Shown: in pieces, positions 35,654 through 45,010 of the stretch
Numbering within the stretch: the first letter of the stretch is position 1
How the letters are laid out: the number at the start of each line of letters is the position of its first letter
Assembly (NCBI GenBank): GCA_944320555.1
Contig: CALUHX010000013.1
Span: 1 to 63,425 of the forward strand
Origin: an uncultured Butyricimonas sp.
GTDB taxonomy: Bacteria; Bacteroidota; Bacteroidia; Bacteroidales; Marinifilaceae
Reading direction: 5' to 3'
Length of the DNA: 63,425 nucleotides
Notes under the pieces: generated by a model
The model's input: only the letters and a program-made list of their open reading frames with translations
Databases searched by the model: none
What the model was told of the DNA's origin: nothing
Position numbers and translations under genes: made by a program

Positions 35654-37282
35654 ATGAGCATCTCAAAATATCTCACATTCTTCGGAGTTGCAATCTTCCT
35701 CATGGGTTGCAGCGACAATGAAAGAAACGGAGTTCCCGGCACTTTGCCGGGGAACTCCCTTCTTTCTTTCAGCGTGCTCTATAACGGAAGCTATTACCCC
35801 GCACAACAAGATTCTGAAACGGCATGGCACGCAAGCCTCCCGTCCACAGCGACTGACACAGCCTATTATGCCCGTTATGAAGTGGCGGAGGGAATCCACA
35901 TCACACCTCATCCCAACATGCTCTTGAGCTATCCGAGAACATTCACACTAAACGACGACCAAGGCAATTCCCTAGACGTCACGATAAGCATAGACAATGA
36001 CCTCCCCTATTATGGACTTTGGTTGACGGCAAACGAGACAAATCATTACCCAAACATACTGCCAAACCAAGAACGGCTCATCATCCTACCCGCCGATGCT
36101 ACCAATCCAACCCTTAATTATCTTCTTCCGGAAGGCAGCACCATCTCGCCTGCTCCCGATTTAAGCAATTGGCCGGAAAACACGGACAAAGAATTCACCA
36201 TTACCGATTCACAAGGGATTTCCACCACCACGACCTACCGCTGGGTTCGTAACAATTACTTCACCATGATTGTATTCGGCGATCCCGAATATGACATGCG
36301 AGGCCTATCCGGCGACGGACGCGAAATCAAGGAACTCATCAATCAAATCATCGACCTCAAAAACAACACAAATCTTTATTTCGAACCAGTCGAAGGATTG
36401 CGCGTCGATTACGGGCCGGAACTTGTTCTTTGCCTCGGGGACATCGATAGCGACGCAAATTCCAACATGGACAAATTCATGTCCGTATTCGGGGCTTTGT
36501 ACGACAACGGAATTCCCTTTGTCACAATTTACGGCAATCACGACTGGAGCACTTACAATTGGTGGGACACTGCCGACAACGGCTTCACGCTCATTTTGGA
36601 CAACGGCAACTACGGATTTACCTCCGGCGAGGAAAGCAACAATGAACGAACGCTGGCCCTTGTGGACCGTTCCATCGAGGAATCTCAAAAACTGGGAGTT
36701 ACTTTGGAACGCAAATTTTTAAGCACCGATTATGGGCACAACTATGAAGGAGAGGTTTCTCCATTTGTGTTCTCTTTCCGGGGAATTCGTTTTTATTGCG
36801 GACAAACTTATTGGTTTCAACAATGGTACACGCCTACTAGCGGGCTTTTGGGCAAGCTCAGACCTGCCACATTCCATTGTACAGATGAAATAATGGAAGA
36901 ATTGGAAAACAAAATAGAAAACGAATGGGGCAAAGACCCGGCCGTATGGATTCAGCATTATCCCATGAGCGACACACAAACCGATGGAGGATCTTCCATG
37001 TGGTGGCACAACCGTCAGGGATTCGGGCCTGAAGCCAATGACCCCAATGCCAACCAAAGCGTCAAATGGCCCACCTATGAAGACAAAGTGACACAAATGA
37101 TGAACGTCATCAACAAAACAAAAAATCCCATATTCTTTGCGGGACACACTCATCAGGTAGCCACACACAAACACGCCACTTTCACCGAATACATTACCCC
37201 CTATTTCCGGAACAAAGGCATATACGTGGTGTTAATGAAAGAAGGAGAAGGTGCCATTGAAACAATACAATACTCATTATGA
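35654..37282 (+). CDS. surface lipoprotein metallophosphoesterase
   Basis: Calcineurin-like phosphoesterase of 542 residues with a lipobox at FLMGCSD (C19). Two Ig-like beta segments (about 30-200) precede the catalytic domain. The metal ligands are in order: FGDPEYD (D210), LGDIDSD (D263), GNHDW (N295, H296) and the late GHTHQ. It probably removes a phosphate or cleaves a phosphodiester from the imported ligand outside the cell, which makes it the only evident hydrolase of the locus. It overlaps the next gene by four bases. Confidence 0.85.
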   Translation: MSISKYLTFFGVAIFLMGCSDNERNGVPGTLPGNSLLSFSVLYNGSYYPAQQDSETAWHASLPSTATDTAYYARYEVAEGIHITPHPNMLLSYPRTFTLNDDQGNSLDVTISIDNDLPYYGLWLTANETNHYPNILPNQERLIILPADATNPTLNYLLPEGSTISPAPDLSNWPENTDKEFTITDSQGISTTTTYRWVRNNYFTMIVFGDPEYDMRGLSGDGREIKELINQIIDLKNNTNLYFEPVEGLRVDYGPELVLCLGDIDSDANSNMDKFMSVFGALYDNGIPFVTIYGNHDWSTYNWWDTADNGFTLILDNGNYGFTSGEESNNERTLALVDRSIEESQKLGVTLERKFLSTDYGHNYEGEVSPFVFSFRGIRFYCGQTYWFQQWYTPTSGLLGKLRPATFHCTDEIMEELENKIENEWGKDPAVWIQHYPMSDTQTDGGSSMWWHNRQGFGPEANDPNANQSVKWPTYEDKVTQMMNVINKTKNPIFFAGHTHQVATHKHATFTEYITPYFRNKGIYVVLMKEGEGAIETIQYSL

Positions 37283-38460
37283 AACACATTATATCAATCT
37301 GCTTAATCTGTATGCTTTGCGCTCCCGCCTATCTGGCGGCCCAAAACAGCGTTGTAAACTGCGTTCATTCTCCCAATTGGGAAAAAATATTGCGTCACGC
37401 CCAAGACGAAAAGAAAATAATCTTCTTGGATTGCGGGGCTTCATGGTGCATCCCTTGCAAAAAGTTCGCGAATGAAGTCTTAACCATCGATTCCGTGGCC
37501 GAATTTTTCAACAAACACTTTGTCAATGTATACCTCGACCTCGAAAAAGATGAAATGCCGCCAGTTAGCGACATGCCGAATGTTCGCTCCATTCCGGCCA
37601 TATTTTTCATCGATGCCCGTCAAAAAAAAGTTATCCACGGCCACTTTGGTTTACTTGACGCCCCCTCTCTCATGCGTTTCGCAAAAGAGGCTTATGGCGA
37701 CCAAAGTATCGCAGCCATGAGGCAACGTTACCTTGACCGACAATTAAGCCAATGCGAAACCGCCATTTTTCTGCAAAATCTCCGAGACTGCAGATACAAC
37801 GACGAATACCGGCAATATCTTCCCGAATACCTCAACCAACTAACCATCGAGTCCCTGCAAGACTCATGCATTTGGAAATTTTGCGAGCAAACCATCAACG
37901 ATGTCAATTCTCCCGTATTTCAAATGGCATGGAATAACAAACAAATTCTTTTCGAACTTTACGGCAAAGAACGGGTAATGGGCATATTCACCAAAGTTCT
38001 CGACGAACAAATCGCATGGGAGTCGAAATGGAAGAACCGCCCAAACACATTCTCTGACTCTTTTGACCAATTGTGTTCTTGGGTCACGAACACCGACGAC
38101 ATTCCTCTCAAACAGAACTATCTCGTACAACTCGAAGCGGAAAAATATGCCCGAGCCGGTGAAACAGAAAAACTCACAGCTCTTTTGGAAAGAATTTGGA
38201 AAAATAATTGGGACAACGACCGCAAGAAGACATTCATTCGCAAATATATCCGCAAAATATATTCCAACGGGTCACCCAAAGAACAAAAAAGATGCATCGC
38301 TATATTAGACAAATTCATCAAACAAACTCAGGACAAAAGCACCAAAATCGATTTCCTTTTCACTGAAAAAGACATTTGGGAAAAACTCGGGAATCCTTCC
38401 AAAGCACAAGAAGCAGAGACCCGCGCTCAAAAACTCATGAATCCCCATTTATTCAAATAG
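37279..38460 (+). CDS. secreted thioredoxin-fold protein
   Basis: 393 residues with a signal peptide (about 1-21, ending YLAAQ). A thioredoxin domain (about 30-140) has the redox pair in SWCIPC (C57, C60) and the cis-proline stretch VRSIPAIFF. The C-terminal 250 residues are helical and lack known motifs. Such proteins end many Bacteroidetes uptake loci and may reduce disulfides of periplasmic or imported proteins. Translationally coupled to the phosphoesterase gene. Confidence 0.85.
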   Translation: MKHIISICLICMLCAPAYLAAQNSVVNCVHSPNWEKILRHAQDEKKIIFLDCGASWCIPCKKFANEVLTIDSVAEFFNKHFVNVYLDLEKDEMPPVSDMPNVRSIPAIFFIDARQKKVIHGHFGLLDAPSLMRFAKEAYGDQSIAAMRQRYLDRQLSQCETAIFLQNLRDCRYNDEYRQYLPEYLNQLTIESLQDSCIWKFCEQTINDVNSPVFQMAWNNKQILFELYGKERVMGIFTKVLDEQIAWESKWKNRPNTFSDSFDQLCSWVTNTDDIPLKQNYLVQLEAEKYARAGETEKLTALLERIWKNNWDNDRKKTFIRKYIRKIYSNGSPKEQKRCIAILDKFIKQTQDKSTKIDFLFTEKDIWEKLGNPSKAQEAETRAQKLMNPHLFK

Positions 38461-38497
38461 TCATTTTTCGTTCATTCGAAAACTTGTGTTGTGTCAA

Positions 38498-38536
38498 GGA
38501 ATCACCCATGTGTCAAGCAAGGGTGATTCCATTTTT
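38498..38536 (+). terminator. intrinsic terminator of the uptake operon
   Basis: Perfect 10-base stem GGAATCACCC/GGGTGATTCC (38498-38507, 38521-38530) with a 13-base loop, followed by ATTTTTC. Confidence 0.85.
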
Positions 38537-38554
38537 CATTAAACGGAACGGATG

Positions 38555-38585
38555 TTTCAACAATTAGAAACAATGCCTATCTTTG
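38555..38585 (+). promoter_or_regulatory. promoter of the CCA-adding enzyme gene
   Basis: TATCTTTG (38578-38585) with TTTC at 38555-38558, spacer 19 bases. It lies after an in-frame upstream ATG (38552), so translation must begin at 38606. Confidence 0.65.
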
Positions 38586-38605
38586 TCACCCTAAAAAAGC
38601 ACATA

Positions 38606-40063
38606 ATGACAACTAAAGAACTCCAAACATCCGCGCGAGAAGATAGTAACCCGGCCACATTCTTCCAAGACCAGCTGCGGCATCCCATATTTCAAGTTTT
38701 GAGGGACATCGCGGCGGAGAAGAATCATGAAATTTACGTCATCGGGGGATACGTGCGGGACTTGATACTGAACCGCCCCTCCAAAGACATTGACATCGTC
38801 ATCCTCGGCGACGGCATTGAACTGGCCAATGCCGCAGCTCAAAAGCTGGGAGGCATGCCCGTGTCTGTTTTCAAGCACTTCGGCACGGCCATGTTCAAAT
38901 ACAACGGCATGGAAATCGAATTCGTGGGGGCGCGCAAAGAATCGTACAGCCCGGACTCCCGCAAGCCGGTCGTCGAGGCAGGCTCCATAGACGACGACCA
39001 GAAACGACGCGACTTCACCATCAACGCCCTCGCCATTTCCCTGAACAAAGACACCTACGGACAACTCGTCGACCCGTTCAACGGACTGCAAGACATCCGC
39101 GACCGAATGCTACGCACCCCCCTCAACCCCGTGCTCACCTTTTCCGACGACCCCTTGCGCATGATGCGGGCCGTGCGTTTCGCCTCCCAGTTGAACTTCA
39201 AAATGGACGACATCACCTTCGCGGGCATCGTGGCCAACAAAGGCCGCCTGCGCATCGTCTCCAAGGAGCGCGTCATGGACGAGTTCAACAAAATCATGGC
39301 CTCGCCCGCCCCGTCTGTCGGACTCAACTTGCTGGAGCAAACCGGTCTTCTGGACGAGTTCTTCCCGGAACTCTCCGCATTGAAAGGCGCGGAGACCATT
39401 GAAGGCATAGGCCACAAAGACAACTTCTACCACACCCTCGCCGTGGTCGACAAGGTCGCGCAAAAATCAGACAACCTCTGGCTACGTTGGGCCGCCCTCA
39501 TGCACGACATAGCCAAACCCGTCACGAAAAAATTCGTACCGGGACAAGGATGGACGTTCTACGGCCACAACCACGTCGGCGAGCGCATGGTGGAACGCAT
39601 CTTCAATCGGCTGAAGCTTCCTCAAAACGAGAAAATGAAATACGTGCAGAAACTCGTGCTCCTCCACATGCGCCCAATCGTTCTGGCCGAAGAAATCGTG
39701 ACCGACTCCGCCGTCCGCCGCCTGTTGTTCGACGCGGGAGACGACATTGACGACCTCATGACCCTGGCCGAGGCCGACATCACCTCGAAAAACGAAAGCA
39801 AAGTGAAACGGTTCCTCGCCAATTTTCAACTCGTCCGCCAAAAACTAAAGGAAGTAGAGGAAAAAGACGCCATTCGCAATTTCCAACCTCCCGTCAGCGG
39901 GGAAGAAATCATGGAGACCTTTCATCTGCGGCCATGCCGCGAAATCGGGACCATCAAAAACGCCATAAAAGAGGCCATCCTCGACGGCGTTATCGGCAAC
40001 AACCCCGAAGAGGCAAAGGAATACATGTTCAAAATAGCGCAAAAAATAGGGGTCATCAAATGA
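38606..40063 (+). CDS. cca: tRNA nucleotidyltransferase (CCA-adding enzyme) with HD domain
   Basis: Adds or repairs the 3' CCA of tRNAs. Class II polymerase-beta fold: GGYVRDLILNRPSKDIDIVI (about residues 32-51, metal carboxylates in DIDIV), the RRDFTINALAI motif and the head-neck region RMMRAVRFASQLNF. A C-terminal HD phosphohydrolase domain has GHKDNFYHTL and LMHDIAKP. The start at 38606 is set by the promoter position; length is then 485 residues, normal for Bacteroidales. Confidence 0.95.
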   Translation: MTTKELQTSAREDSNPATFFQDQLRHPIFQVLRDIAAEKNHEIYVIGGYVRDLILNRPSKDIDIVILGDGIELANAAAQKLGGMPVSVFKHFGTAMFKYNGMEIEFVGARKESYSPDSRKPVVEAGSIDDDQKRRDFTINALAISLNKDTYGQLVDPFNGLQDIRDRMLRTPLNPVLTFSDDPLRMMRAVRFASQLNFKMDDITFAGIVANKGRLRIVSKERVMDEFNKIMASPAPSVGLNLLEQTGLLDEFFPELSALKGAETIEGIGHKDNFYHTLAVVDKVAQKSDNLWLRWAALMHDIAKPVTKKFVPGQGWTFYGHNHVGERMVERIFNRLKLPQNEKMKYVQKLVLLHMRPIVLAEEIVTDSAVRRLLFDAGDDIDDLMTLAEADITSKNESKVKRFLANFQLVRQKLKEVEEKDAIRNFQPPVSGEEIMETFHLRPCREIGTIKNAIKEAILDGVIGNNPEEAKEYMFKIAQKIGVIK

Positions 40064-40069
40064 TGACCC
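40050..40069. terminator. hairpin over the cca stop codon
   Basis: GGGTCATCA-AA-TGATGACCC is a near-perfect palindrome covering the TGA stop, between two convergent genes. The U-tract is poor. Confidence 0.45.
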
Positions 40070-40090
40070 TTCAACAAAAACTACAAACTA

Positions 40091-40618
40091 CTACTTCAAG
40101 AAATCAGCAATCAACTTTGCCTGTTCTCCTTGGAAAACTTTCACGGGAGTCATCGGCACATCGTTATAAGGCACGAATTCCAACACTTGCAACATCACGT
40201 ACTGCCCGTCCTCTCCACACAAAGCCTCCACGCTCAGATTCGACTGCTGCACCCGGGGCAGCGACTTCAAATCGTCAAATTTCCCATCCTCCACCATTTG
40301 GTAAAGCTTGTTGGAGTAATTGGGCGCAAGGTACACTTTATATTTCTTCAGCGCTTTCCCCGTGGGTTTGTAAACATATTTGTCCCGTTTGGAGAAAAAC
40401 GCGGCGATACCCCATACCACAATAATCAACCCCACGATTATCAACGCCGAGGACAACATCTCGCTCACCGTCCCGCCCAAATGCGCGGCACCGTAATACA
40501 GTACCCCCGCGCCAATCACCAACAACACGACAGCCTTGACAGGCGACGTATGTTTCTTTACCACATCTCCATCCGTGACACTAGCGACATTGTCTATATA
40601 ATCAAACTTGTTTTCCAT
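40091..40618 (-). CDS. unrecognised two-helix membrane protein
   Basis: 175 residues, cytoplasmic N-terminus, two membrane helices (about 28-47 AVVLLVIGAGVLYYGAAHLG and 56-75 SSALIIVGLIIVVWGIAAFF), then a soluble domain of about 95 residues (KVYLAPNYSNKLYQMVEDGK, SNLSVEALCGEDGQYVMLQV). No family recalled. Single gene with its own presumed promoter, convergent with cca. Confidence 0.7.
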   Translation of the reverse strand: MENKFDYIDNVASVTDGDVVKKHTSPVKAVVLLVIGAGVLYYGAAHLGGTVSEMLSSALIIVGLIIVVWGIAAFFSKRDKYVYKPTGKALKKYKVYLAPNYSNKLYQMVEDGKFDDLKSLPRVQQSNLSVEALCGEDGQYVMLQVLEFVPYNDVPMTPVKVFQGEQAKLIADFLK

Positions 40619-40723
40619 AATTATTTCGTATATTTATATTTGTTTTACATAACACCACACACAACCCTTCCCGCACGACGCAATCATGCTCCTCATCATT
40701 CCATTAACAAAAACAAATACAAA

Positions 40724-41110
40724 TCATACCAAGATTTCGCGCAAAGCAAACACATAATACCCCTTGTTTTGCTTCAACGCGAAAGAATCGAAATAATGGT
40801 TTTCAATTGATTTAACACAAGGCACAAACAATCTTTTCTGCTCCTCGGCCAATGCCGACAAACTGTTCCTGTGCAAATAACGGAAAAAAGGCGCCACGTT
40901 CACATTTTCATGCGCCACGCTTGCCAACACCGCATTGCCGTTCATGGCGGTCAACTTGGCCAGCTCTTGGAAATCATCGTTCTTGTCCACGCAGCCGTAG
41001 ACCTCCACTCCGGACTTCACTTCCATCGAGGAAACATCCGCATGCCTCGTCGCCCCCACGAACGTGAGCAGCGCCACAAGCCAACATTGAACAATAAATC
41101 CTGCTTTCAT
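40724..41110 (-). CDS. unrecognised small exported protein
   Basis: 128 residues with a likely signal peptide (about 1-20, GFIVQCWLVALLTFVGATR). The rest has no motif I know. A -7 box TATATTTG (minus, 41116-41123) lies only 5 bases before the ATG, which would make the mRNA nearly leaderless. It is next to mutY but separately promoted. Confidence 0.6.
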   Translation of the reverse strand: MKAGFIVQCWLVALLTFVGATRHADVSSMEVKSGVEVYGCVDKNDDFQELAKLTAMNGNAVLASVAHENVNVAPFFRYLHRNSLSALAEEQKRLFVPCVKSIENHYFDSFALKQNKGYYVFALREILV

Positions 41111-41159
41111 GGGCGCAAATATATAACATCCTCCCGGTCAAATCAACATTTTTCCGGAC

Positions 41160-42224
41160 TTATTTGCCCCATTGCTCCACTTTTTCCAAATAAGACTCCA
41201 TCAAACGGGAAACCGCGTAACTTCCCAAACACTTTCGTTCGACCCGCGCGTATCTCTCCATGCCGCGCGGAAACTCCGACACCTCCACCCGATAAAACAC
41301 CGCGTGGATAACCTGATGCGACAACACGTGCTTCCTCGCTTCGTACGCGTCAACGAAACATGCCTCCTCCACTCCATCAAACAACGCCCGGAACGCTTCC
41401 GTCCGCCGCAATTCCTCCCACGAAAGCGGCGCCTCCGTCTCCACCAGCGGAAACTCGTACAGATTTCTCCAAATGTCGTTTCCCGTCCGCTTGGCGAGCA
41501 ACGTCTTCTCCCCGCGGCGGATGTCGAAATAATGGAAATAACGCTCCCGCGTCCTCGTCCGTCCCGCCTTCACCGGCAACACCCCCACCCGTCCCTCCGC
41601 CAAAGCCCGGCACCGATCGGCCAACGGACAAGCCCCGCAATCCGGCGAGCGGGGCACGCACTGCAACGCCCCGAACTCCATCAACGCCTGATTGTGCGCC
41701 CCGGGCCGCCTCTTGTCAAGCAACTCCTGCGCCAGCTCCGCAAAATACCTCCTTCCCTCTCCTCCGTCTATCGGCAGGTCCACCCCGAACAAACGGGCAA
41801 GCACCCGGTACACGTTCCCGTCCACCGTCGCATACGGCTCGTCGAACGCGAAAGAACAAATCGCCGCCGCCGTATAAGCCCCCACCCCGCGCAGCGACAA
41901 CACCTCCCCCGGCTCCCGGGGAAAAACGCCGCCAAACCTCGCCACCACCTCCTTTGCCGCCGCATGCAGATTCCGGGCCCGGCTGTAATACCCCAACCCC
42001 TGCCAATACCTCATCACCTCGTCCTCGTCCGCCTCCGCCAACGCGCGCGCGTCCGGGAAACGCCCCACGAACCGGTTGTAATACCCCAATCCCTGCGCCA
42101 CCCGCGTCTGCTGCAAAATCACCTCCGACACCCAAATCAAATACGGGTCCCTCGTCTCCCGCCACGGCAACTCCCGCCTGTTGGCCTCGTACCACCTTAT
42201 CAAAACGTCGCTCAAACTTTCCAT
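41160..42224 (-). CDS. mutY: A/G-specific adenine DNA glycosylase MutY
   Basis: Removes adenine mispaired with 8-oxoguanine. Helix-hairpin-helix base-excision enzyme, 354 residues, with LPWRETRDPYLIWVSEVILQ and QTRV (catalytic E in SEVILQQT), the HhH LRGVGAYTAAAI with the catalytic D in YATVDGNV, the [4Fe-4S] set C-x6-C-x2-C-x5-C (CVPRSPDCGACPLADRC) and a C-terminal Nudix-like 8-oxoG domain. The longer frame from 42248 overlaps a -7 box (TATTTTTG, 42246-42253), so the ATG at 42224 is preferred. Confidence 0.95.
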   Translation of the reverse strand: MESLSDVLIRWYEANRRELPWRETRDPYLIWVSEVILQQTRVAQGLGYYNRFVGRFPDARALAEADEDEVMRYWQGLGYYSRARNLHAAAKEVVARFGGVFPREPGEVLSLRGVGAYTAAAICSFAFDEPYATVDGNVYRVLARLFGVDLPIDGGEGRRYFAELAQELLDKRRPGAHNQALMEFGALQCVPRSPDCGACPLADRCRALAEGRVGVLPVKAGRTRTRERYFHYFDIRRGEKTLLAKRTGNDIWRNLYEFPLVETEAPLSWEELRRTEAFRALFDGVEEACFVDAYEARKHVLSHQVIHAVFYRVEVSEFPRGMERYARVERKCLGSYAVSRLMESYLEKVEQWGK

Positions 42225-42274
42225 GTCTCTATCTTGCAATCCCCGCAAAAATAAGCAAAACGCCCCGCAATAAA

Positions 42275-42303
42275 AAATCCGGGCGCGTTCTCCGCCCGGA
42301 TTT
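42275..42303 (-). terminator. intrinsic terminator of the M3 peptidase gene
   Basis: Perfect 11-base stem (42275-42285 with 42293-42303), 7-base loop. On the minus strand the stem runs into ATTTTTTA-type U-rich sequence. It separates the upstream peptidase transcript from mutY. Confidence 0.8.
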
Positions 42304-42344
42304 GTGTCAAAACCGACAAACTTTTCCCTTTCGCCTCCTTTGTC

Positions 42345-44450
42345 CTACTTCAGCCCCCTCTTCTCCAACAACGCCTCCTCCGAGGGAGTCTCGCCGCGGA
42401 ACTTCACGTACTGCTCCATCGCGTCCGCGTAGCCTCCTTCCGCCAGCACGTGCTTCCTGAAACGCTCCGCCAGTTCCCGGTTGAAAATGTCGCCGGACGA
42501 CTTGAACGCGTTGAACGTGTCAGCGTCCAACACCTCCGCCCACAAATAAACATAATACCCCGCCGCGTATCCTCCGTCAAAAATGTGCGAGAAATACGTC
42601 GTGCGGTAACGGGGCGCTATCTCCTCCATCAACCCGTACTTTCCGGCGAACTCCCGCTCGAAAGCCTCCACGTCAAACTTCCCTTCCGCCGTGATGGAGT
42701 GCCATTCCATGTCCAGCAACGCCGCCGCGATGAACTCCACCGTCGCGAACCCTTGATTGAAATGCCCGCTCTCCTGAATCTTGGCAATCATCTCGTCCGG
42801 CATCGGCTCGCCCGTCTCGTAATGCCTGGCGTAAGTCCTCAGCACCTCCGGCTCGCTCGCCCAGTTCTCCATCACCTGCGACGGCAACTCCACCATGTCG
42901 CGCGGAATCGTCCCCGCTATCCGCCGGTACTTTCCCCGCGTGAAAAACCCGTGCAGCGCGTGCCCGAACTCGTGGAACATCGTCTCCGTGTTGTCCCAAC
43001 TCAGCAACACCGGCTCGCCCTCCGGCGCCGGCGAGATATTATAAACCAGCGACACCAGCGGCACCTCCGCCTTCCCGTCCCTCTCCGTGTAACTGCGGAA
43101 CTCCGTCATCCACGCGCCTCCGCCCTTGCTCTCCCGCGTGAAATAATCCATGTAAAGCAACCCCAGCAGCGTCCCGTCCGCGTCGTCCACCTCATACACC
43201 TCCACGCCCGGATAATAAACCGGCACGTCCGTCCGCCGCTTCAGCGTCACCCCGTATAATTGGTTCGCCACGTGAAACATCCCCTCCCTCACATTCTCCA
43301 GCCGCAAATAAGGCTTCATCTCGTTCTCGTCCAAATCATACTTCTCCTTGCGCAGCTTTTCGGCGTAATACCACCAGTCCCAAGCCTTCAGCTTGTCGCC
43401 CAACCCTTCCCGGTCCGCGATGGCCTGCATCTCCGCCAGCTCCCGCTTGGCCACCTCCAAGGCGGGCTTCCACACACGGCCCAAAAAACCGAACACCGCC
43501 TCCGGCGTCTTCGCCATGTTGGCGTCCGTCACGTAGGCCGCGTACGTCTCGTAGCCCAGCAGCCGCGCCTTCCGCAAACGCAGATTCACCATCCGGTCCA
43601 CAATCTCCTTGTTGTCGTTCGCGTTCCCGTTGTTCCCCCGCGCCGTGTACCCCTTGTAAATCTTCTCCCTCAACGCCCGGTTGTCCGCGTACTGCAAGAA
43701 CGGGAACACGCTCGGCGACTGTGTCGTGAACACCCACTTCCCCTTCAGCCCCCGCCGCTCCGCTTCCGCCGCGGCCGCCATCCGCAAAGGCTCCGGCAAC
43801 CCCGCCAAATCCTCCTCCCGCTCCACCGTCAACGCGAAAGCGTTCGTCTCGCTCAACAGATTATTGCCGAACCGCAAGCTCAGCCCCGCCAGCTCCTTGT
43901 TGATTTCCGCCAGCTCGGCCTTGTCCTCCTTGCTCAGATTCGCCCCTCCCCGCACGAAATCCCGGTAATACAACTCCAGCGTCCTCATCTCCAGCGAGTC
44001 CAGGCCGAGCTCCGAACGCCGGTCGTACAACGCCTTCACGCGGGCGAACAACTTCTCGTTCATCCGCGCGGCGTCCGAGTGCGCCGTCACCATCGGACTG
44101 ATTTCCATCGCCAACGCCAGCATCTCCTCGCTCGTGTTCGCCGACTGCAAATTAAAGAAAATGCCCGACACCCGGCCCAGCAGCTCCCCCGAGCGGTCGT
44201 AGGCCGCGATTGTGTTCTCGAACGTCGGCTCGTCCGCGTTCTCCGCAATCGCCCGGATTTCCTCCTCGTGGCGGCGGATGCCCTCCTCGAACGCCGGCTT
44301 GTAATCCGCCAGCCGTATCCGCTCGAACGGGGGCGCCCCGAGCGGAGTCTCAAAAGTTTGCAACAACACGTTCCCCTCCCCCTTCCCCGCGTCCTTGCAC
44401 GAGGAGGCGAAAGCGGCAACGCTCAAAAGCGCGATAATAGTCTTCTTCAT
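42345..44450 (-). CDS. dcp: M3-family peptidase (dipeptidyl carboxypeptidase Dcp-like), lipoprotein
   Basis: Zinc metallopeptidase that trims dipeptides from peptide C-termini. 701 residues, normal for Dcp. The zinc site is MFHEFGHALHG (H493, E494, H497) with the third ligand glutamate in VELPSQVMENW downstream. A lipoprotein signal is present (AAFASSCKD, C18), so it acts in the periplasm or at a membrane surface. It is GC-rich with strong third-position G/C. It is divergent from the fluoride channel gene. Fits an organism that uses peptides. Confidence 0.92.
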   Translation of the reverse strand: MKKTIIALLSVAAFASSCKDAGKGEGNVLLQTFETPLGAPPFERIRLADYKPAFEEGIRRHEEEIRAIAENADEPTFENTIAAYDRSGELLGRVSGIFFNLQSANTSEEMLALAMEISPMVTAHSDAARMNEKLFARVKALYDRRSELGLDSLEMRTLELYYRDFVRGGANLSKEDKAELAEINKELAGLSLRFGNNLLSETNAFALTVEREEDLAGLPEPLRMAAAAEAERRGLKGKWVFTTQSPSVFPFLQYADNRALREKIYKGYTARGNNGNANDNKEIVDRMVNLRLRKARLLGYETYAAYVTDANMAKTPEAVFGFLGRVWKPALEVAKRELAEMQAIADREGLGDKLKAWDWWYYAEKLRKEKYDLDENEMKPYLRLENVREGMFHVANQLYGVTLKRRTDVPVYYPGVEVYEVDDADGTLLGLLYMDYFTRESKGGGAWMTEFRSYTERDGKAEVPLVSLVYNISPAPEGEPVLLSWDNTETMFHEFGHALHGFFTRGKYRRIAGTIPRDMVELPSQVMENWASEPEVLRTYARHYETGEPMPDEMIAKIQESGHFNQGFATVEFIAAALLDMEWHSITAEGKFDVEAFEREFAGKYGLMEEIAPRYRTTYFSHIFDGGYAAGYYVYLWAEVLDADTFNAFKSSGDIFNRELAERFRKHVLAEGGYADAMEQYVKFRGETPSEEALLEKRGLK

Positions 44451-44535
44451 CGTCCTTATATTTATTTGAAATTAAAAAACGGTTAAAGATAAAAACAATA
44501 TCCCACTCCTCCAACAAGATTCCCCCGCTTCTTCG

Positions 44536-44543
44536 TACATTCG
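44536..44543 (+). promoter_or_regulatory. -7-like box before crcB
   Basis: TACATTCG, one base off TAnnTTTG, 24 bases before the crcB start. The same octamer stands before the next gene (44975-44982). Confidence 0.35.
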
Positions 44544-44567
44544 CAGCCGGACAAAACTAAAAACGAC

Positions 44568-44948
44568 ATGAACAACCTCATCATCGTGGCCCTCGGCTCC
44601 GCGCTGGGCGGCGTCTCCCGCTACCTTCTCTCCGACTGCGTGCGACGACTGTTCCCCACGGACTTCCCGCTCGGCACGCTCGTCGTCAACCTCGCGGGCT
44701 GTTTCGTCATGGGACTTCTCGCGGGCCTTCTCGCCCACACCCGCGCCCTCTCCGAGGCACGGTGGCTCCTCCTCGCCGTGGGCTTCTGCGGCAGCTTCAC
44801 CACCTTCTCCACCTTCGCCGCCGACAACCTCCGCCTCCTCTCCGAAAAATCACTCCCTCTTTTCCTCCTCAACCTCGGACTGAGCGTCGCCGGAGGACTG
44901 CTCGCCGCATGGCTCGGCTACCGGCTCGTCCTACATTTCTCCGAATAA
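44568..44948 (+). CDS. crcB: fluoride channel CrcB/FluC
   Basis: Exports fluoride. 126 residues with four membrane helices. Hallmarks are GGVSRYLLSD (about 11-20), PLGTLVVNLAGCFVMGLL (channel N) and GFCGSFTTFSTFA with the Phe-box (about 73-85). It works as an inverted-topology dimer. No fluoride riboswitch is evident in the short upstream region. Confidence 0.95.
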   Translation: MNNLIIVALGSALGGVSRYLLSDCVRRLFPTDFPLGTLVVNLAGCFVMGLLAGLLAHTRALSEARWLLLAVGFCGSFTTFSTFAADNLRLLSEKSLPLFLLNLGLSVAGGLLAAWLGYRLVLHFSE

Positions 44949-44974
44949 ACGCGCCCCCGGAACGAAAAAATCGC

Positions 44975-44982
44975 TACATTCG
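44975..44982 (+). promoter_or_regulatory. -7-like box before the C1 peptidase gene
   Basis: TACATTCG, 28 bases before the start codon. Confidence 0.35.
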
Positions 44983-45010
44983 CCCTCGTTAACACTAAAA
45001 CAAACACGAA

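Noticed and set aside
43260-44486. A 408-codon frame opposite the M3 peptidase gene
   Set aside because: Its low-complexity Arg/Pro/Leu/His content is typical of the antisense of high-GC coding DNA; the peptidase on the other strand has all its motifs.
44451-44567. Fluoride riboswitch before crcB
   Set aside because: The gap is short and I could not find the conserved pseudoknot elements of that riboswitch.
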